Of a stretch of 64,000 nucleotides of DNA, positions 22,711 through 33,151 are shown piece after piece. A model generated the notes under the pieces. The model did no database searches and had not been told where the DNA came from. It was given only the letters and a program-made list of their open reading frames with translations. This DNA comes from Primulina eburnea (lineage: Eukaryota > Streptophyta > Magnoliopsida > Lamiales > Gesneriaceae), in contig NC_133101.1 of NCBI RefSeq assembly GCF_022965805.1, positions 42,693,642 through 42,757,641 on the forward strand, given 5' to 3'. Position 1 is the stretch's first letter. Each line of letters begins with the position of its first letter. The translations under genes and the position numbers were made by a program.

Positions 22711-23304
22711 ACACTAGTCGAATACTCTCGTACATATTTGTTAAATTGAGGGGGAGTATTATTAATGTGAGCATTATAATGTCGGATAATACAAATTAAT
22801 TGTATTTATCCATAATTATGGCTCAACATTCATTTATGTGCTAAATATTTTAAATTTTAGGTGTTCCTCATCTTGGTTACTTCGGAATCACCGCTCCTAT
22901 TCGGATGCTCCGTTTCACCTCGGATCCACCGAACGTGTTCGGATCGTCCGAACCTGACCATAGGTTCCAGAACCTCCGATTCCCTCTTCGGACCATCCGA
23001 ACAAACATCGGATCGTCCGAACTCCTTCCGATGTCATTTAATGTTCGCGCCTTCCCATGCCTGATTGTCAGACTTCGGACCCTCCGTTTAAGCTTCGTAG
23101 CCTCCGTTCTATGATCGGATTGTCCGATTGTGAATCGGATCGTCCGAACTGACTGCCAGATAACCGTTCCGTTCAAATTCCGGACCTTCCGAACTCATGT
23201 TCGGACCGTCCGAACATGGCCTATAAATAGGCGTTCGGATCCTCTGATTTATTTGCTCATTCACTCCTTCTTTCTTTCCCCACACAAAACACTCACTACT
23301 CACT
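22711..23304 (+). promoter_or_regulatory. Element J internal promoter-like block before the 3' ORF
   Basis: After a first polypurine tract (GAGGGGGAG, 22748-22756) comes a region with many TTCGGAC/GTCCGAA palindromes and variants (about 22880-23216; a clear pair at 22987-23001). TATAAATAG follows at 23222-23230, then a CT-rich leader to the ATG at 23305, 77 bases after the TATA box. Motif, order and spacing copy those of the element's own LTR promoter. The block therefore looks like an independent promoter for the 3' ORF; that is inference. Confidence 0.72.
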
Positions 23305-24576
23305 ATGCCTCCGCGCCGTAACGCAGCTGGCCGAAATGTTCGCCCTCGTCACGGTGCCTTTCATCATGATCTTACCCAACCACCCAATCCTCGTCCTACC
23401 CCACCTGAATTCGAAACCCGTAACATTCTGCCTGGTCGTACCCTTCACACCGATTATCTTCGTGCAAATTTCTTTACGTTGGTTACTCTTATTGAGTCTC
23501 AACGTTGGGGAAACTTCTTTCTACCTTCCGTACCCGATCTCATCTACCCCTCTCTCATACATCAGTTCTATGCGAACTTTTCCTTAGTTCTTGGTGGTGA
23601 TGACACTCGTGTTGTTACCATTGTTCAGGGTCGGTTCATTTCTTTTTCTACCGCCGACCTCTCCACTTGGTTCGATCTTCCTCGAGACGGACCGAGTGAG
23701 TTCTTTTCTCAGTCTTGGACTGAGAATGACCCTACTTTTGATCGAGTCACTGCCTTGACCACCATCTTCGGTCGTCCGCCTACTCCTGCCGATGACCGTC
23801 CTCATGCGAAGGACCTTTCTCCTCAGCTTCAGCTTGTTCTGAAGCTCATCACTTCTTCTATTGTTCCTCGCAGTGGAGACCTCTCCACTTGCAAATATCT
23901 CGATCTGTACATTCTCTATTATTTAGTCTCCCAGCGTCCTTTTAACCTTCCCCGTTTTCTTATGTACGCCATGGAGTACGCGGCTTCTTCTACTCGCGTC
24001 TCTTTTCCATTTGGCCGGTTCATTAACCGGATTCTAGCCCATCTGGGCATTGACTTTACAGATGAAGAATCCTTATCTATTTCTCCTCGCGAGACTATCG
24101 ACCATGATACTGTTGTTAAGATGGGACTCTCTTGGAATCCCGTCTTATCCTCTTGGGTCATCGACAAGGATCGCATCTTTGCGTCCTATCGTCCGACCGA
24201 ACACTTTCATGTTCCCTTCGGTCTCCTTCCTCCTCACGTTCAGACGAGAGGATTTCCCGCTGGTCCCCCTACTACGGGTACCACTCCTACCCCTTCGGTT
24301 GATATTCCCTCTTCATCCCATCAGCGTGTTCCCGACCCTATTAGCACTCCTTTGATGACCATGGATGACCTTCCTCATGGCTTCACTCCGCCTGCTCCCT
24401 CTGGACCCTACGATCGGATTTTCGAGTATCTCGAGCGATTGGAGACTCGTTTCGACACTCGTTTTTCTCTTTTAGAGTCTACCTTAGAGCGCCATCATAC
24501 CGAGACTTCTTCGCGTCTGGATTCCATCGAGGCTGAGATGAGGAGACATAGAGAGTCGCGGGATGCGGATTCTTAG
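23305..24576 (+). CDS. Element J 3' ORF (Sirevirus env-like position), 423 aa
   Basis: ATG 23305 opens an intact frame starting MPPRRNAAGRNVRPR. Residues about 45-300 form a compact domain (FFTLVTLIESQRWGNFFLP, QFYANFSLVL, VQGRFISFSTADLSTWFDLP) that I recognise as the type found in 'putative plant transposon protein' families. A Pro/Ser/Thr-rich linker follows, then a predicted coiled coil near residues 370-410 (IFEYLERLETRFDTRFSLLE). I see no signal peptide and no membrane segment, so it is unlikely to be a true envelope protein. Its job is unknown. It has its own promoter-like block upstream and polypurine tracts downstream. Confidence 0.82.
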   Translation: MPPRRNAAGRNVRPRHGAFHHDLTQPPNPRPTPPEFETRNILPGRTLHTDYLRANFFTLVTLIESQRWGNFFLPSVPDLIYPSLIHQFYANFSLVLGGDDTRVVTIVQGRFISFSTADLSTWFDLPRDGPSEFFSQSWTENDPTFDRVTALTTIFGRPPTPADDRPHAKDLSPQLQLVLKLITSSIVPRSGDLSTCKYLDLYILYYLVSQRPFNLPRFLMYAMEYAASSTRVSFPFGRFINRILAHLGIDFTDEESLSISPRETIDHDTVVKMGLSWNPVLSSWVIDKDRIFASYRPTEHFHVPFGLLPPHVQTRGFPAGPPTTGTTPTPSVDIPSSSHQRVPDPISTPLMTMDDLPHGFTPPAPSGPYDRIFEYLERLETRFDTRFSLLESTLERHHTETSSRLDSIEAEMRRHRESRDADS

Positions 24577-24702
24577 ATTATGTTTTTGTTATTTTTGTTT
24601 ATTTTATCTTTATGCATCATTGTATAAAAGACTTGCATTTATTAGTGGATATTTTACCTGTTTATTTGTCTCTCTTTATGCTTATGTCTTTTTGCTTATC
24701 AC

Positions 24703-24887
24703 AAAAAGGGGGAGAATTTATTTGGTTAAAATTGCTGTTAATTGGTTATTAAATAAATTCGCCTTAATTCAACCTCTTAGACTTGTTATTTGATTAAGGG
24801 GGAGTTATTTAATAATAATTTAAATTATGTTGATTATTGTTATCTCAATTTTTAACCAAGTTTTGTGATCATCAAAAAGGGGGAGAT
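24703..24887 (+). other. Multiple polypurine tracts upstream of the element J 3' LTR
   Basis: AAAAAGGGGGAGA at 24703-24715, AAGGGGGAG at 24796-24804 and the LTR-proximal AAAAAGGGGGAGAT at 24874-24887. Repeated tracts in this region are a Sirevirus trait as far as I know; the last is in the position used for plus-strand priming. Confidence 0.85.
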
Positions 24888-26038
24888 TGTTACGCCTTAA
24901 ACGCATACAAATCTCGAGGATGAGATTAATGTTTTTAATGCTGTAACATATCCCAAAGTTTTTGTTTTGATGATACCAAAACTTGGATTAAAAATGTACT
25001 AATGTTTTATATTGAGGCATGCAGGAAATTAAGAACAGGTTACGTTCGGAAGATCCGACATTCGGTTCGGACGGTCCGAAATTGTGCAATTCAGAAGCAA
25101 AATAGAAGCTGTTCGGAAGCTGCGAGGAGAGCGTTCGGACGTTCCGAAGACGTGATCGGACGTTCCGAACACAAGCAATCAAATCACTTCAATGCGGAGA
25201 CAAATTGATATGACTGATTGATCGAGTAAGATTTCGGACGCTACGAAGACATTTCGGACGCTACGAAGTGTTGAAGATTTCAAATCTCCGGAAACGCGGG
25301 AATGTTCGGACGGTACGAACTGGAGTTCGGACCTTCCGAAGCTGTGCATAGACGGTCTGAAAGAACTGTTCGGAAGCAACGAAGTTTGATCGGTTCCTCC
25401 GAAGCATATGTTCGGACCCTACGAAGTCAAGAACGGACGATCCGAAGTCATCCCAAAATTACGGAAATTGATTTCAATCACATCGGACGTTCCGAAGCAT
25501 AAACAGAAGATCCGAACCTTGGCGTCCAAGACTAGTATAAATAGGCCTTTGAGGATGCATTTTTAAAAACATCCCACTCCACTCTCTTGTCTCTTACAAA
25601 GCTTTCTACTATCTCTTGTGTGCGTTGATTAAAAGAGTTGTAATATCAAAAGAGTTGTAGAAAAAGAGTGAAAGTAATACTCTCGAGTGGGTTGTAAAGT
25701 TCGTGGCTATCCTTGGAGCCCTCAAGGCCAAGTAGACACATCAAGGCGTGGTTGTAAAAGCTAGCTTGGAGCTCCTAAAGCCAAGTCGATATAGTGATAC
25801 CTCGATCCTCATCGAGAAGGGGAGACGTAGACGATTCTTCGTCGAACTTCCATAAACATCTCTATCCCTCTTTACTTTACGCATTTACTTTACTACGCAT
25901 TTATTTTACGCACTTACTTTACGCATTCATTTTATTTGTGATTGTCCCTCAAGTCTTCCGCTTGCAATTTTTGCAAACTCGTTTTAAAAACGCTAAAGGG
26001 CCTAAAAGAACCTATTCACCCCCCCTTTAGGTTCTTCA
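24888..26038 (+). repeat. Element J 3' LTR
   Basis: It is 1151 bases long, like the 5' LTR. The only difference I noticed is one base at about 25736. It ends in TTCTTCA directly before the target duplication TTCCT. Confidence 0.96.
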
Positions 26039-27044
26039 TTCCTCCACGACGAGAACCTTGAGCAGGAAAACCTTTTTGTTGCACAGTGGCCTCAGACTGT
26101 TTTCCATTATAAGACTCTATCATAGAACCTCCGCCTGCACTCTCATTCTCCAAATTAGGGCAATCCCTTTTCATTTGACCAAAACTACCACAATTAACAT
26201 ATACCTGTTGCTCTTCGACAATTCTCCGTCGGGTGATTGCCTCCGCAGTGGCCACATTGCATATTTTTCCGGCCAAAGCTGTGAACTCCTCCAGAACCGG
26301 ATGAAGAAGAAGATGGAGACTTCTTGAAAGACTGACCCCTTTGTCCCAACGAACTAGAACTTTTGCTGGCTTGCATAGCCTTCCTTCTAGCAATACTGAT
26401 CTCGGCTTGACGACAACGATTCACTAATCCTTTGTACGAAGTAGGATCATCACAGATAGAAACCCGGTAAAAAATCTCCTGGTTCAAACCATTCAAAAAG
26501 TGAGAATATTTTGCAGCAGAATTCTCACTGATGTGAGGAGCATACGGCAACAGATCCGTAAAACGCTTCTGATAATCCTCAATGTTCGAATCTCCTTGCT
26601 TAATAGTCAACAGTTCCATCTCCTTCGCCTGGCGAAAGCTGGCGGAAAGTGATGAATGATGAAGGCCTCCCGGAAATGTTCCCAACGACTCTGCCCATGC
26701 TGCTGAACTAGAATGGCAGTAACAGGTTTCCACCATTTCCAAGCTTTTCCTCGAATCATGAAATCAGCTACCTCCATCTTCTCATCCTCGTCATAGTGCA
26801 GCACTCAAAAACAATGCTCCATGATATCGACCCAAGCTTCAACAACATCAGCCTTCTCCTCTCCGGTCAACGGTGGAGGTCCAATCTTCATGAAATCCAT
26901 AATGTTCACACGATTCCTACATCTCCTTTTATCATGATCTCGGTGACGCACGTCACGATCTCTACGACGATTTTCTTGGCCAGCCTCATTGTCGCCATAA
27001 CGGCCATGCCCCACACTATCGTGACTGCTTCCATCTCGTGACAT
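26039..27044 (-). pseudogene. gag: Element I gag
   Basis: Start at the ATG whose complement is 27042-27044 (MSRDGSSHDS). The protein has an R/D-rich N-terminus, the gag domain (GKAWKWWKPV, HFREAFIIHHFPP, KQGDSNIEDYQKRFTDLLPY), a serine-rich linker and a CGHCGGNHPTENC knuckle, with a second knuckle-like region YVNCGSFGQMKRDC in which the first cysteine is replaced. At least three frame changes (near 26800, 26650 and 26230) break it. It is cut at 26039 by element J, and the remaining tail continues at 16985. Confidence 0.84.
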
Positions 27045-27115
27045 CTGAAAGGAAACTAAAATCAACTTCTAAATCCTCAAAACAAAAATACTAATGTCCC
27101 AAAAAATCTTTTCAT

Positions 27116-27127
27116 GCTCTGATACCA
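27116..27127 (-). other. Primer-binding site, initiator tRNA-Met type (element I)
   Basis: The reverse strand reads TGGTATCAGAGC shortly after the LTR end at 27133. Confidence 0.88.
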
Positions 27128-27132
27128 CCAAA

Positions 27133-28435
27133 TGTAGTGCCCTTACCGAGCCACTACTAAACAGACTAATAAACATACAACATTAAAGCTTAATAACAAC
27201 AATTAAACAGCAGAAACCAAATACTTAATCATCTTACAACGCAAACGAAAACAAAACAAGAACAGTAGTCTTAAACATTAATACAACCATAACAAAAACA
27301 TAATTCTGAACGAGAAAACGATAAACCACAGAAAACCTCTACTGGATCACCACCAAAAACCCAACTGCTCTAGCCATTGGCCTGATCGTCCGAACCGTCC
27401 AACCTAAGACCTGCCCCGTGGAATGGGGTGCCCAAGATGAAAACAAGGACGTGAGCGACAATCGCCCAATACGAGAATGTACGAGTATACAAATTGATAT
27501 GATGCATGCGAAATGCAATATGCTCGGATATCAAGGATCAAGTCAAGAATCTCATGCTCAGTCTAGAGGCGCCTGAGTGTGTAGTCTCTGATCCGCCCTA
27601 GGCAAGTTTTGGCTCCCACACACATCATCAAGACGTGGACCTGCAATGTCCAGGTCATCAGAGCCTGCGGGTCCCGTCGGACACTGTAGCTCTCGATGCC
27701 CCATCGTCCGCAATACAGAATAGGGCTGAGCGGCCCCAACAAACGAGGTATATCTCAAAAGATATCAGTCTCAACATGATATGTCATGCATAATATGCCA
27801 AAGCAGTAAAACATGTATCATGCAACAGATAAATATGCAGCATATAAGTGTGTATACTACGCTTGGATATATCAAACAGTACATCATGTACCTCACTAAA
27901 ACAATCTGACAGAAAGCTCTGAACCTAGACAATAACCAGATCAAACATGCTACAAAGATCTCCGTAATGATCCTTAAATCACTATCTAAGGATTTAGGAT
28001 TATACCTGCGTCCGTCGTCAGCCCGCTGATGATGCCTCGATCTCAGTTCACCAACCATCCTCAAGTCGACACTAGCTCCGAAACTTCCCGACACCAAAGT
28101 GCCCTAGAAATTGGCTAGAAAAACCTAAGGTACAACTAGAACTCTCTCTGAAAAATGCGGTGAAGGAAACAAAAGAATCGGCTTATATTTATAGGCTGCA
28201 TCCGGAATATTTCAAGAAAACCGAATCCAATCTTATCTGTCACGTGTCAGAATCTCATTGGTCTAGTTGGATTTCTCGAGATAATGAAATCTGAAGTAGA
28301 TCGTGTTATCCCTTTTTAATTCGGTGGATACCAACAACTTGATCTGGATTTATCGATTTTTTAAAACTTAATTAACAATTCATTAATTATATCTTAATTA
28401 ATACTTCATTCAAAACAAGGATTCGGGTCATTACA
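27133..28435 (-). repeat. Element I 5' LTR (1303 bp)
   Basis: On the minus strand it runs from TGTAATGACCCG to GGGCACTACA. A TATA box (CCTATAAATATAAG) is complementary to about 28172-28187, and a CACGTG box lies upstream of it (near 28241). Unlike the LTRs of A, C, E, G, K and J, I see no GC-rich palindrome array in its U3. The partner LTR was lost in the deletion at 10820. Confidence 0.88.
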
Positions 28436-28854
28436 AGTCGTCCTCACAAACCCTGTCACAAAGTCAATGAACTCCCATTTCCACTCATGAATAGGGAGTG
28501 GTCATCTTCCTTGCAAGTCTTTGATGCTCTGCCTTGACCTGCTGACGAGTCAAACACTCGGAGACGAACCGCAAAATATCTCTCTTGATGCCTGACCACT
28601 AATAAAGAGACTGAAGAACCTTATACATCTTCGTACTCCCATGATGGATATAGTAAGTGGTGTTGTGGGCCTCAATCAAGATATCTGCTCTCATGGAATC
28701 ACTGCTAGGAACCCACAGTTCGTCACGATATCTGACTATGTCATCCACAATTGTATATAACCTCCAACCCTTTAGCCTCATCCCTCTATCCATGCTTTTG
28801 TAACTGCTCGTCAGAAGCCTGCCCTGCTCAGATCCTGTCCCTCAAAGTTGACTG
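28436..28854 (-). pseudogene. Element H integrase N-terminal remnant
   Basis: The strand encodes DIVRYRDELWVPSSDSMRAD and IEAHNTTYYIHHGSTKMYKV, the linker and zinc-binding start of a gypsy integrase, followed by a degraded CLTRQQVKAE-like segment near 28535-28560. It has stops and a frameshift near 28600. It continues from 58271 once element D is removed. Confidence 0.78.
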
Positions 28855-30270
28855 TGTTAGAGTAAGTGCACGTCGAGCCAAGTGTTGGTCGAGTGTTCAC
28901 AATGAAACTCTATGTATAAACAGTCTTTATTTTAATAATATTTGAAATTATTATTTTGGCAAATCTTTATCTGTACACCCATGCTAGTTGCATAGATAAA
29001 GCCCTTGAATATACAAATAGTAGAAAGAATATGAGATGCTCATATGATGAGTATCATGAAACACATATTTGGAATACTGTATATTCTAAACAGTTGCTAG
29101 TCGATTCAGCCGCCGCTAAGAAGGATATAGGCCGTTCGAGTTCGAGACTAGTATCTGCGATGTGAGTACCATTTTTCATTGGTAGGAGACATTGTGATGT
29201 CCGAGCATGCAGATAGGTGCTCCTGGTAGAGTGCACTGAACAACCCTCCATAAAGGACTTTCCATGTGGTTCTCACTTATCGAGTGGAAAAGTCCTAGTT
29301 TATGGTTATACATCATTAGTCCTTATGACCCGGGACAACATTGAGACTCTATGTGCTAGAATTACACTTTGACTTGTGTACCGACTCTCATGGGGTCATC
29401 AGGTGGCAAGGTTGGGTGTTCTGTCGAAACATATAGGAGTCGATGCATTGTAGACGGGGATTCACCGCTTACCTTCGAGTATGGATATCCTATGTGTATG
29501 TAGTATGAAATCTCTTATCAGAGTATGGTGGTAATTATGAAAGGGGTTTCATAGATTACACCATCGATACAACTACAACATGACACATAGTATCGATTCA
29601 TGGACAACTCTCGATAAACCAATGGTTGTCGAATCGGTCGGGATATATGAGTTGAAGGGACCGTACTGTACGCTAAGCATAATAGAATGGTTCTTGTAGG
29701 CACTATCATTTGATACCTAGGGAATCATGTAAGCGATGCTGCTAGGCGTTTAACATGATTGGTTGGGTACTATCAGACTTGAGTTCTGACGTTCTTGTTA
29801 TCAAGGAGTTGATAAGTAAAAATGTAACAATTGGGGTATGCTTATATAAGGACATGTTTAGTCCGAATCACATGGAGATGTGAACTCGCGGCTAGTTGTA
29901 TCAATGAACCATTGAGGGCCACACAAGTACTAGCTTTCTAGATCCCGTTGAGAAGTAAAATAGTAGAATGTGTTGAACGGCTTATAAATGAGTTTATAAG
30001 CATAAAGAAAGATAGAAGTATGACTTCTACGAGGGAAATTTAACTTTTAATTTGTGGAAGTGTTCCTAAATTAAAAGTTGGCCAATTAAATAATGTATTT
30101 TGAAAATTGTGATATTCATAAACATTATTATGGACTAAATTAAATTAATCCAAGTGTTGAATTAATTAAACACTAATGGGCCAAGTAGAGTCCAAATAAT
30201 TAAATTAATTCAAGTGTTGAATTTATTAAATCATATTGGGTTTTGTAGAGCCCAATAGTAAAATAATTAT
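28855..30270 (+). repeat. Element D 5' LTR, first part
   Basis: It starts TGTTAGAGTAAGTG and follows the 3' LTR to AATAATTAT, where element E begins; the last five bases ATTAT are the site duplicated by E. A TATA-like TTATATAAGG lies near 29845-29855. A 68-codon ORF (28956-29165) recurs in all three LTR copies of this family, but I do not regard it as a gene. Confidence 0.93.
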
Positions 30271-31999
30271 TGTGGGGACCCGGGCGCTAATCAAGTTCTT
30301 AATCATCATTGAGTCTAATTAATCAATTATAAAACAGGGTCTCAAATTTTTTTTTTTAAAATGCGGAACGTAGTGAAGTCAAGCTAATATACATATCAGT
30401 ATAAAATACAATACAAGTCCTGTACTGCATGCATTCAACTAAACTAAGGTATAACAACTAATGTCAAGTGTTCCAACCCTATTATACATCATAATCAAAG
30501 TCCGTAGTCTCCACTCAAATCAAGATCTCTCACCATCTCCTGGACCCTGATCCTGCCCCACCTGTTGTCATGTACACATACAAACAAGACAACAGCCGGA
30601 TAACTCCGGTGAGAATAACATCCCAGTATAAATCAACGAAACATGCAATCATATAAACAAATATAAAGCATGTAATCAGGTAACAGATCTATGTATCAAA
30701 ATCTGAAACATAAACAATCATAGACTGTCGACAATGCTCATAACTCTATCATTCAGACTAGACTCAATCCTAGTCTAAGGATCTCGGTTTCCAAATGTGG
30801 TGTTCCTATATCGAATTCCGTAATAGAAGAATTTCAATCCTATTTACTCGATATAACCAACATCCGGTGTCCTAACCTAACCGTCATGGACTGTAGCTCT
30901 ATCGCTAATATTCCATCTTGAGACATCGTGCAATGTGCACGTGGCGATTCCACCACTATCAGGCACTTCTGTCACAAGATTACTCGTCTGATACCTGCTA
31001 TCTATAATTCAAGAAACAAGTACATCAGTCAAATCAATGCAAATATCAATGCAATACAGTAAAGTATGTGATTTAGGGAAACTCGAGTCTAAACCGACTC
31101 AAGTCGATCTCCCTGTACCACATTGACTTATACCTTTCTTTCGTCGATTTCTGGCTCAGTCGAAGTCCTGAATTCACAGTCTGTCTGGCAATGACAATAT
31201 ACCTTTCAAATCAATAACAACCTGATCAATCTGGATTTAATTCAAAATCAACGGCATAACGGTACAATTTCAATATCCCCGTCAATACAATATCCTCGTA
31301 TCACAGTTACAATCCATAACCCATATCCAATACAATCTGTAATCCAATCACAATTCAAATCTGTCTGGTATAAATCAATATACCCTAAAAATTCATAACA
31401 ATTCAATAATCAGTCCGTTTCTCAATCTGACTTCGATTCTACGATGTCTAACATATCAAGAACATCATATATGAATCCTATTCAATTCTGACAATATCAT
31501 AATTTCAAAGTATGTCAAAACGTAGCAAAACTTACGTCAAGTTGTAGTCTACGTCGATAGGATTGCAGTACTGAAGTCATATTACAATTCGGACGGACGG
31601 ATTTCACACAAAAGGCGTAAGGATTTTCAACACAAAAGTAGAACCCTTTTCTCGATTATTTTTTTCTTTCCTTATCAAAATTCTGAAGAATTTCGTGTAT
31701 ATATATCCTATTGCTCGGTTAATGATACGTGTTCATTTTTCATCATTTTCCTAATGCACTTTGGCGCTCGGGCGGTCACAAACTACCGCTCGGGCGCCAC
31801 GTCTTCTGTCCAAGACGTGTTTCTATCGAACTTTGGTGCTCGGGCGGTCATTTCTTACCGCTCGGGCGCCATTAATTCTGTCCAAAGATTGCACCCTCCA
31901 TATGTAATCTTATTTCGTGTCCCGATTAATCCTTTCATAATCATATCAATTATAAATCAACAATTACCGATTACTAGGATTAAATTTCCGGGCATTAAA
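30271..31999 (-). repeat. Element E 3' LTR (1729 bp)
   Basis: On the plus strand it reads from TGTGGGGACCC to GGGCATTAAA; the last bases should be a CA end but are changed, so the minus-strand LTR start reads TTTAATGCCCGG. Two long inverted repeats lie at 31763-31798 and 31835-31870, and a TATA run is at about 31697-31710. Confidence 0.92.
31763..31870 (-). promoter_or_regulatory. GGCGCTCGGGCGGT inverted repeats in element E U3 (two)
   Basis: Each unit is GGCGCTCGGGCGGT, seven to eight AT-rich bases, then ACCGCTCGGGCGCC, followed by a conserved CTTCTGTCCAA word on the plus strand. Outer arms (GGCGC/GCGCC) and inner arms (CGGT/ACCG) pair; the CTCGGG core is in the same direction on both sides. 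On the minus strand the pair sits about 50 bases upstream of a TATA run. Confidence 0.72.
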
Positions 32000-32016
32000 T
32001 TTCTCCCTCCCTAAGA
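32000..32016 (-). other. Polypurine tract of element E
   Basis: The reverse strand reads TCTTAGGGAGGGAGAAA before the LTR. Confidence 0.8.
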
Positions 32017-32097
32017 TACGATTTCGTCCTCGAAATCACATATAGTCAAATCATATCATATAGAAGGAATGTAATCCAAACTGAACAAATATTTACA

Positions 32098-33151
32098 TTA
32101 CTGAAATAATGCTGGGAATTCTTGTCTCATATCAGATTCAGTCTCCCAAGTGGCTTCTTCCACTCCATGACGAGTCCATTGAACTTTCACAAGAGGAATC
32201 GTCTTTGTTCTGAGCTGTTTTTCTTTACGATCGATAATCCGAATCGGTTTCTCGACATAACTCAATGTCTCATCCAGCTCGGTCTCATCTGGCTGAATCA
32301 CGTGAGAATCATCAGGGAGATATTTCCGCAGCATAGATACATGAAAACATCATGTATCCCTGATAATGAAGGCTGTAAGGCAAGTCGATAGGCACGATCT
32401 CCTATCTTTTCTAGACTTTCATAAGGACCAACATATCTCGGAGACAATTTTCCTTTCTTTCCAAATCGGACAACACCCCTGAAAGGAGAGATCTTCAGAA
32501 ATACTCGGTCTCCTACCTCAAATACCAACAGTCTCTTCTGAGGTTGGCATATTTGGCTTGTCGGTTCTGAGCTGCCTTCATTTTCTTTTGAATCAATTTC
32601 ACTTTCTCGATCATATCTCAGATCATATCCGGTCCAATCTCAGGAACTTCAGAGATATCATCCCAATACAGTGGGGATCTGCATTTCTTTCCATACAACG
32701 CTTCGAAAAGAGCCATTTCAATACTCGTTTGATAGCTGTTGTTGTACGAAAACTCACAAAGTGGCAATGCATCTTGCCAATTAGTGCTAAATTCAAGCAC
32801 TACAGCTCTCAGCATATCCTCCAAAATCTGAATCGTCCGCTCTGACTGTCCATCAGTCTGAGGATGATATGCGGTACTCAGATGTAACTTCGTACCGAGA
32901 GCTTGCTGTAAACTCTGCCAGAAGTGCGAAGTAAACCGAGGATCACGGTCTGAAACAATCGACTTCGGCACTCCGTGCAGTCTCACCACTTCTCGAACAT
33001 AAATATCAGCCATCTGATCATATATATACGTCATTTTGTATGGAATGAAACATGCAGATTTGGTCAATCGATCAATCACGACCCAAATCGCATCACAACC
33101 TCGGGAGGATCTTGGTAACTGTGTCACAAAATCCATGGAAATGTGATCTCA
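32098..33151 (-). pseudogene. Element E integrase core and chromodomain
   Basis: After a TGA at 33149 (a tryptophan codon in C) the frame continues with [20 protein letters not shown] and TDGQSERTIQILEDML, then a second TGA at 32618 and frame changes near 32535 and 32345. The later parts hold VFEVGDRVFLKISPF, GPYESLEKIGDRAY and the chromodomain tail HGVEEATWETESDM, ending at 32098. All domains are present but broken. Confidence 0.87.

Larger units (their letters stand above)
16986..26038 (+). mobile_element. Element J: young Sirevirus (Ty1/copia) with 3' ORF
   Basis: Order: LTR, tRNA-Met primer site, gag, protease-integrase-RT-RNase H, non-coding promoter-like block, extra 3' ORF, several polypurine tracts, LTR. 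Integrase before RT is the Ty1/copia order; the large gag and extra 3' ORF are Sirevirus traits. Both LTRs are 1151 bases and the only difference I noticed is one base near 17834/25736. The five-base duplication TTCCT flanks it at 16981-16985 and 26039-26043. It is inserted in the gag of element I. One frameshift at the gag-pol joint is the only coding defect I see. Confidence 0.95.
10821..28435 (-). mobile_element. Element I: Ty3/gypsy, minus strand, in three pieces
   Basis: Reading down from 28435: 5' LTR, primer site and gag (28435-26039), interruption by Sirevirus J, end of gag, protease remnant, RT, RNase H and integrase (16985-14576), interruption by element C, integrase C-terminal part (11123-10821). 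The 3' LTR is lost. Sequence reads straight across both insertions once J (site copy TTCCT) and C (site copy CTGAC) are removed. It was inserted into element H at 28436. Confidence 0.9.

Noticed and set aside
23584..24176. Antisense ORFs under the J 3' ORF as counterparts of the F antisense genes
   Set aside because: They overlap the sense ORF, show no similarity to the F antisense proteins and have no TATA arrangement.
28956..29165. 68-69-codon ORF conserved in three D-family LTRs (also 10299 and 56305)
   Set aside because: All three are the same LTR family; conservation of DNA explains it and no domain is visible.
31754..32014. ORF with RAVTNYRSGA repeats in E LTRs and LTR G
   Set aside because: Product of the inverted repeats in U3, with no start context and no conservation beyond the repeats.
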